A DNA stretch of 64,000 nt from Melampsora larici-populina 98AG31. Taxonomy: Eukaryota > Basidiomycota > Pucciniomycetes > Pucciniales > Melampsoraceae. Shown here piece after piece: positions 57,858 to 64,000 of this stretch. The notes beneath the pieces were generated by a model that saw nothing but the letters and a program-made list of their open reading frames with translations, did no database searches and was not told the DNA's origin. Location of the stretch: positions 513,534 to 577,533 of the forward strand of contig NW_006768790.1 in assembly GCF_000204055.1 (NCBI RefSeq). The letters are read 5' to 3'. How positions within the stretch are numbered: the first letter of the stretch is position 1; every line of letters starts with the position of its first letter. Position numbers and translations under genes: made by a program.

Positions 57858-58910
57858 TTGATGGCTGATTTGATGGTTGATTTTCTTAATCTAGTAGATG
57901 GTTGTCTAGTTAATTGAGCTATACCCCCAAAAAAAATCAAAATCAAAACTGGATTCTGGTTTGCTTGTTATGGTAAAGAGAGAGAGAGACTTGCCACCAC
58001 CTAATGAGGTTTTCTTCTTGATTAATTTGTTAAACTTATCTGATTCTAAGAATCAATCAATGGCCAATTCTTCAAGACCAAACCTCCCTTTCTTTTTAAT
58101 CAAGCGAGTTGAAGTTTGAATGGCAGGAAACCAAGTACAATAAGCCTTCAATTCGATTTGTCTTTTGTTTAGATCCAAAAGATGATCCACCACTTTTGCC
58201 GGTTCTAATAATACTCTTGAATCAAATGTATGTTTTAAGTATTTACCAAATGACATGAAGGCTTGATAGAATGAAGAAGATGATGAATCTGATGTGATGG
58301 TAAGTTGATGATTTGGATCGGATTGTAAATTAGATAGATCTAAACAAGCTAATTTGTATAACTTTCATTGGATTGAACCTAACAATTTAAAACACAAATT
58401 CCATGCATCTATCTCATGATAAGCCAATTTAAAGAGTTCAGTTGTATTGATGATTTGAATGAATCCATCAATAAAATCTGAAAAATTATCAATTTCACAT
58501 AAGATTGAATCCAATGAATTGTATAAATCATTCGAATCTGGAGTTTGATTGATTGAATCTTGCCATGATTTGATAGGTGTTTCAGGTTTTTTTAAACAAA
58601 AGTTTAAAAACAATTGGATTCCTAATGTATCTGAGATTTTGGGTTCTTCAACAATTGCTTGTAAGAAATCGTAACAGAAGTCTTTTTGAAAGGTTGAGGT
58701 TGCTTTTTGAATTGAGATTCTTAGAGCTGGTGTTAGTTTTGATGGGATTTGATGATCAATGGGTAAACCTGTGGTGAGGGTGGTCATGTTGTCTTTGTGA
58801 GATGGTGAAAAATCGAGTGAGAGTGTTAGGGTTAGAAGAATTGAGAATGTTTTGTACAATGGAAGAAAACGGGCTTTTGAAGAAGGCACGTCAAAGTAGA
58901 AAATATCCAT
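57858..58910 (-). pseudogene. Unknown host-like gene, probably broken
   Basis: The 181-codon frame 58910-58365 includes a likely start at about 58788 (MTTLTTGLPIDHQIPSKLTP). It encodes an alpha-helical protein (IQKATSTFQKDFCYDFLQAI, LGIQLFLNFCLKKPETPIKS, LCEIDNFSDFIDGFIQIINT) and ends with a stop at 58365. The same frame carries on beyond the stop to KLYKLACLDLSNLQSD. A second segment (58256-58053) reads FGKYLKHTFDSRVLLEPAKV, and a terminal exon near 57915-57858 ends STIKSAIKGHDN. I do not recognise the family. The stops suggest decay or two unpredicted introns. Confidence 0.45.
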
Positions 58911-59185
58911 ATTTTGGCTTCAAACCTTATGGTTCATCGTGCCAATCATCTCTCACTTGGCTCGTGATTGACAGCTTCTAGAGACCGGGTCAGCACCCTC
59001 AATCACCCGACTTCAACTCCATGATATCTCATGGTATCCACTCATCGCAACCTCCTAGATCACGACGCAGTGGACTACAGACGTGAACTCTTCCCACGTT
59101 TGATTCCGCTCTTACAAGTTGTTATCTGCTTCTACGTAGATACAACCAATGAGCTTTGCATCAAGTCTGATTGCTAAACATGATC

Positions 59186-59641
59186 TCAGCCTTCGAAATG
59201 GCGAGATTGGCACGTTTGGGATCGGAAGTGTAGAGCTTGAGAGACTTCTTCAGGATGATTGTTCGTTTGACCTATGAATACATATATTGATGTCAGGAAG
59301 GGTTGTCAAGGAAATATTTGATGATATCTGATAAGGTGGAATTACTTACCACATAGTCAAAGTAATTCCACCGTGTGGGAGGGCAACTAAGTGGAAGGAG
59401 TAGAGGATTGTGTACACTGTTCCTGATCTTGATGAATGCCTCAAGTTCTTGAGGACTCTTGCGGATATGAGTGTCCAACACTCGAATGCGCCTAACAATA
59501 GTGGAGTTTTTTTTGCGAGTGGATATTGCCACAGTCGGTGAGTCTTTGGCAGCATTCCTGACTATATCTTGCTGCGTCGCCTGACTGATATCAAAATCTT
59601 CTTGGGTTGCCCCATGAAATTTGAGAGCATCAGACAAATTG
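59186..59641 (-). pseudogene. Internal fragment of the same hAT transposase family
   Basis: The fragment is colinear with about 51222-51672 of the hAT element, in opposite orientation, and includes that gene's intron with its GTAAGT donor. It therefore came from genomic DNA and not from mRNA. The reading frame SQATQQDIVRNAAKDSPTVA, STIVRRIRVLDTHIRKSPQE remains open. The fragment lacks both element ends. Identity is above 95 percent by eye. Confidence 0.9.
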
Positions 59642-60149
59642 TTTGGAGAAGGCAGCTGCTGCAGAGAAGCGCAAGGCAGGCACAGGTAAGCAAAAAGTGT
59701 CAAAAGAATGACAAATCTCTGCTTATGGTTTGATGGTGGGGTTATTCCTTTTAGTTTTTATATATTTTTCACCCACTCAGCTTTCCTCCAACCACTGTCT
59801 TTACTGTTTCCCCCTATCTACTCTTTACAAACTCAGAAAAACCCAAAAAAAATCATTTTCATTTTTTCCTCTTTGTGTTGTTTTTGTGTGGTTTCTTGCC
59901 TCTAATCTCTCTTTCTTGAATGTTTGAGCGTGCAAGTAATGACATTCTTATTATTTGCGAATCATGAGGCAACGGCAATGTCAAGAGTCGTGAACAACGG
60001 TGATTTTGGCCATTTAGATCAATCCGGTGGAATTGTTTTTCAAAAGGTGTAAAATTAATGATTGGGGGGAATGATATGTAATTTTCACTATCTTCTTTGG
60101 CACCAGATGATCCGGTGTGAAGACATCTAGTGCAAAATTACATATTAAG
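59642..60149. other. Unrecognised spacer
   Basis: Short plus-strand frames only (59708-59927). Nothing is recognised. Confidence 0.45.
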
Positions 60150-60284
60150 CACAGCCAACAAAGATGCCTTGGATTGAAGAATACAAGGTATCATTGGAAT
60201 CAAATCCTTGGACAAGACCTGTCCAAGGGTTTCCATCTGATGATGCCTCAAATTTTTCAATCCGAGACATCTATGTTGGCAGTG
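60150..60284. mobile_element. CACTA-like MITE, CpG-decayed and shortened copy
   Basis: The ends are CACAGCCAACAAAGATGCC and the complement of CACTGCCAACATAGATGTC. AAG flanks both sides (60147-60149, 60285-60287). The sequence is colinear with the copy at 10514-10719 but lacks about 70 bp of the left interior. CCTCGG words have become CCTTGG or CCTCAA. Confidence 0.75.
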
Positions 60285-60287
60285 AAG

Positions 60288-62062
60288 TATCAGTACATGC
60301 TGCATCTTCTTTTGTCTGCTTTGCTTGATGAAGATAAAATCAGATACCACTGAGCCAGGAGCATGAATGAGCTTTCATCATCTGAGAAAGTTCATTGCAA
60401 GTTTCAACAGCTTTGAACTTTGCTGTCAGATGGGATCAGACATGGCTGGTCAAGAAAACAACACACATTTTGTTTGATATTTCAGGGCATAAGTGCTTGT
60501 GAGTGTTGTTGTTGAATGAGTTGATTCACTGGAATCCAAATTGTAGAAAATTTGAATAAATGGCTATACTCAATGAACATTTACATTCCTTGATCTTGAG
60601 CAGTAAAAGTACCAATCAACCAGACCATTGAGCTCAAATTACTGAGGAAAACCAAACGCAAATGTTAAAATGGGCATAAGATAAGCAAATACAAGTCTGA
60701 TAGGAGGGCAGGTTTCTCAAGGTTTTGCCAGGTTGCTTGTGATTGGAAGAATTATTATCTGATTTGGCCATATCTTTGATTTCTTTGTTGACTTTATGAT
60801 CCAGATGATTGATGAGAGGTAGAAAGATCAATCAAGCTGAGTAGATGATTGGAAAGAATTTGGGATAAGACTCAAAGACAGACATATCTTCTTGAGATTT
60901 CCAGAGTTTCTTCCGGAACCCAAGAAGTTGCCTTTCTGGTGTGTTCTGGAATTTTGGCAAATTTGGATGCACCATATCATAAACTGTGTTGGCCCAAATG
61001 CCATAAGGGCTCTGACACTGGAAAAATTCTTCTAGACATTTCAAGAAGGTATTGGTATATCCTAATGGAGTAAATATCCAACTGGATGAGTCACTATCCA
61101 AAAGTGGTCCAGGAGGTGCATCCATCAATGAAAAAAAGACATCAAAAGTAGCAATGATGACACAAAAGGTCTTAAATATCAGTTGAAGGTGATTTTTGCA
61201 GAAAGTTTAGAACATTCTGTGATCTTCAAGGGAGATTGATTGATGATATGCTGTCTTGAATGGTTTCAATGAAGTTATAATTTGCTTTGGTTGATCAGGA
61301 TGCTTTGATCCAATTATGATATAGAAAGTGTTGATCTGAAAATGATGAGTTTAGATGGTTTTGATGGAGTTGAAGTGATTAAGAATAGTTCTGAGTAAGC
61401 AGTGATTCTTTGATTGCTTCATTGGTTAATTTATGATTCAAATTTGAAGTTCACTTATGACTTTAGTTGAAGTTTTATCGAATTCAACCTCTCAAATGGC
61501 TTCATTCAGCATATTTGAGGGTCATAAGGAATTACTTAAGCTTGTCTCACTACGAGAAATGTGACATTTCCAGAGCCGGTCAGATCTATGTTTATATGTG
61601 TACATCACAGATCAGATATATGTATGACAGATATAGCCATCTCAGGGATCAGGTGTTATGGTAGCTGGTCATTCATCCTTTTTTTCATTGCCTCATGCAC
61701 TCTTAATTCAGAACTACACCCACTTGTCTTGTAGGACAGAGGAAAGGTAAGTATCATCTCAACTAAAAGATGTGTAACAAATAAAAACTTAGTTACTTGA
61801 TGACAGTAGTAAATAATCTACACTTTTCAAGTGCAGAAAGTCAGATCTACATAACAAAACTCTGATATTCTCAAAGTCCACCAAAAGTCTAAAACAAATC
61901 AATTGATCCCTTTCACAATTCAAGATTTCAGTTCAGATTAGGAAGACCAATCAACAGCTCTATTGCCATGCCCCAACCCTTTTGAGGGGCAATTCATGAT
62001 CGGCTCAACCCAAAAATATATGTCATGACTACTAATAAACTTGTGTAGACTTTGGAAACTCA
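60288..62062. other. Unrecognised sequence
   Basis: One 98-codon minus-strand frame (60832-61128, starts MMDAPPGPLLDSDSSSWIF) looks protein-like and might be a downstream exon of the gene at 62063-63992. I could not link them. Confidence 0.35.
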
Positions 62063-63992
62063 CTCTCCAGCTAGCTTCCCAATCAGCTTCACAGTGTCAA
62101 TGTACGGCACTGGCAGGCCAGTGAGTACAGTCCACCTCAAAACAATCTCAAAACAATACCAAAACAATATCAGATTGACTCCCAATTCACTTTGAGTGAG
62201 GGATATGCATGGGCTGCATATACTGGCAGATATGCATGAGGCTAGTTCAGTAGTACAGCTGAATATGGAAATCAATCTTCCAGAATCTTCCGGTGGCTTC
62301 TTCTAGATTGCTAATATGGTTGATTGAATTCTGAAAATTTCCTATGCAGGAAAGTTTATACTCATGTGGTATATTCCTTTGATCACGGACTCCTGTTAAC
62401 AATCTTAATGGCAAGCCATGTGACAGCAGTGAAGCTCTACATATTCAAGGATGCATGCTCCTTACCAACTCTGATGAACATAGTTGTGAAAACTCTGTTC
62501 ATCAAGACTTCAAGTAATAAATGTGTTGCCTATCCTCTTGCCTGTGACATGTCAGGAACTCTGGAGACATCTCATGAAAGTACCATGGATGACAAATGAA
62601 TTGAATAACCAGATCCAGCCCAATACAGTGCATACATGAGACATATACAATTTTTTGTGGTGACAAGATAATAAAAATGTAGTTGAAAGATGACAGGTGT
62701 ACAAGGAGAAATTTGACATTGAGACCACATTACAAATTTCCCTAATCACTATTATTATATCCATTGCATCATCTGTCAGATTCAGTTCTTGCACAAATCC
62801 CTGTAAAGTTGGATATTGCGTCAGGACATGTTCAACTGATGACTGAGTTGAGAATTTATCAGATTATTGAGCTGCACTATTGGAAGGGTTGGGCAAGCAA
62901 TATCAAATATACCTGCCACATCATGTTGTACAACAAGCTGGCCAATCACTTTGTGACATGGAATCACATGATAATCCCCATGCAAATCATATATAACTGA
63001 TGCATTCAGCAACCCTGGCAAAGAAGCATACAGGTCCTTTTACATGTCTTCAGCATTTAGGAATTCCTTCAGCAATCTCACTGCTAGAACCGGCTGGTTG
63101 ACACCAGGGAGCTCAACAATGTCTGTGATGGTACCAACCCTATTACATGAGTCCAACAAGTATGATTTGTAGCTGTCCCCAGGTGTTTTGCTGTATGCAC
63201 TATGTGGCTTGTTACAAATGACAAGACTTGTAGTGACATCAAAGCCAGATGCAGAAGTGTTTTCTGGGGCAAGGATGCCAAGTTTCTGGAGGGCATTGAA
63301 TTCTTGAGGTCCACCTGAGCACTTATGTACTTACGCTATACCGTAGGGTCATACAGACTTGACTATGACCCAATGGGATTTGAGAGACCTCACACAGGTT
63401 ATCCTGAGGAGCATCTTTGAGTATCCCCAATTTGGCTAAGTCCATGATTTCCCTTAAGGCAGCACCTCCCCAAGTGTGAACCTGCCTGACATGACCGCCT
63501 GTGGAGCATGTATTAATTGACTTACATACCCATGAGAAATGACGTATTGTGAAGGTCAGATGAGCTGAATCTTGGCAGCAGTGCACTTCAGGTGACCTGG
63601 TGCACCTTTTTCGACCCATAAATCTCAACGTTTTACATCATAGACAAGCCCCTTTTTTGTGTTTGGATCATCACTCAGCATCAAACACTCTCTAAACACA
63701 CGTACCTTGCCCAAAAGTTGGACACTGGACCAACAGAAGTAGCCAGGTCAATAAAAGTGCTCTGAGGCACTGCCAGAACGCTCTGAGTAGCTCGGTTTTG
63801 TTGATCCAACCACTTTGAACACCCATTTATTTGCAACCAATTCGGTATTTTCATCTGGGAGGAACATCCAAAAACTTGATTAGCTACACATACCTTGACT
63901 TTTGCACCATTCTGTAAGCTCACTCACCCTCTAGACGAAGGGCAGTATCAAGCACTGACAGCTTTTCCTCCATACACACACCCCACTTTATC
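62063..63992 (-). CDS. Multi-exon gene of unknown function, running to the right edge
   Basis: Consecutive minus-strand segments look like exons. About 63923-63700 reads KVCVANQVFGCSSQ, then KWLDQQNRATQSVLAVPQST, and ends at a GTACGT donor. About 63510-63345 begins after an AG with GGHVRQVHTWGGAALREIMD. About 63325-63043 reads GPQEFNALQKLGILAPENTS, then GFDVTTSLVICNKPHSAYSK, then GTITDIVELPGVNQPVLAVR. 63021-62821 reads MPGLLNASVIYDLHGDYHVI. Smaller pieces follow at 62800-62690 and 62275-62063. A TGA after NAEDM and an unusually short possible intron at 63326-63345 suggest partial decay. I do not recognise the family. Cytoplasmic or nuclear location is likely since no signal peptide is seen. 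It may be element-associated. Confidence 0.45.
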
Positions 63993-64000
63993 AACTGTCA

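Noticed and set aside
1..64000. tRNA genes, rRNA, CRISPR arrays, riboswitches
   Set aside because: No cloverleaf with A and B boxes, no rRNA core sequence and no spaced direct repeats were seen. Bacterial-type features are not expected in this eukaryotic DNA.

Overview
The window looks like a gene-poor, transposon-saturated piece of a rust-fungus genome (Pucciniales, probably Puccinia or a close relative). This rests on the mobile-element families present (KDZ, rust-type hAT with a BED-like finger, CACTA/EnSpm, Ty3 chromodomain elements), AT-rich intergenic DNA, short GT-AG introns and loss of CpG by C-to-T change. The species cannot be fixed from sequence alone. An assembly gap of Ns lies at 14725-15652. 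I found no confidently intact host gene, no tRNA or rRNA, and no CRISPR array.

Left part (1-14724): a decayed gag/ORF1-like reading frame on the minus strand (1-2114, running off the left edge), a decayed hAT transposase (2343-3793, minus), an inverted duplication of about 650 bp with a 145-bp MITE exactly at its centre (5263-5913), a 206-bp CACTA-like MITE (10514-10719), and a degenerate minisatellite (about 13950-14150). The rest is mostly unrecognised AT-rich DNA.

After the gap (15653-27212) lies a graveyard of retroelement pieces on the plus strand: Ty3 reverse-transcriptase pieces, integrase-like pieces and a possible Copia RNase H piece, plus a 526-bp inverted-repeat element (19753-20278).

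The centrepiece is 27213-48064. A Ty3/gypsy chromodomain retrotransposon lies on the minus strand between two 200-bp LTRs and perfect ACACT target-site duplications. Three DNA transposons have inserted into it, each with its own target duplication. A 1,381-bp CACTA element (28251-29631, TAA) splits the integrase. A 3,533-bp CACTA-like element (33428-36960, TAA) splits gag and carries a decayed MPDU1-like gene. A 10,157-bp KDZ element (37819-47975, 8-bp duplication) sits inside the 5' LTR. The KDZ element has long inverted repeats and two divergent genes: a broken KDZ transposase and a five-exon, 559-codon accessory gene with an HMG-box-like stretch. The retrotransposon has also lost its reverse-transcriptase core and carries several nonsense codons.

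Right part (48065-64000): a complete-ended 3,969-bp hAT element (48994-52962) with a perfect 8-bp duplication but a broken transposase. Beyond it are a long unrecognised stretch, relics of an MFS transporter and an unknown gene (57021-58910), a 456-bp fragment of the same hAT family (59186-59641), a second, CpG-decayed copy of the CACTA-like MITE (60150-60284), and a multi-exon gene of unknown function (about 62063-63992, minus) that runs to the right edge.
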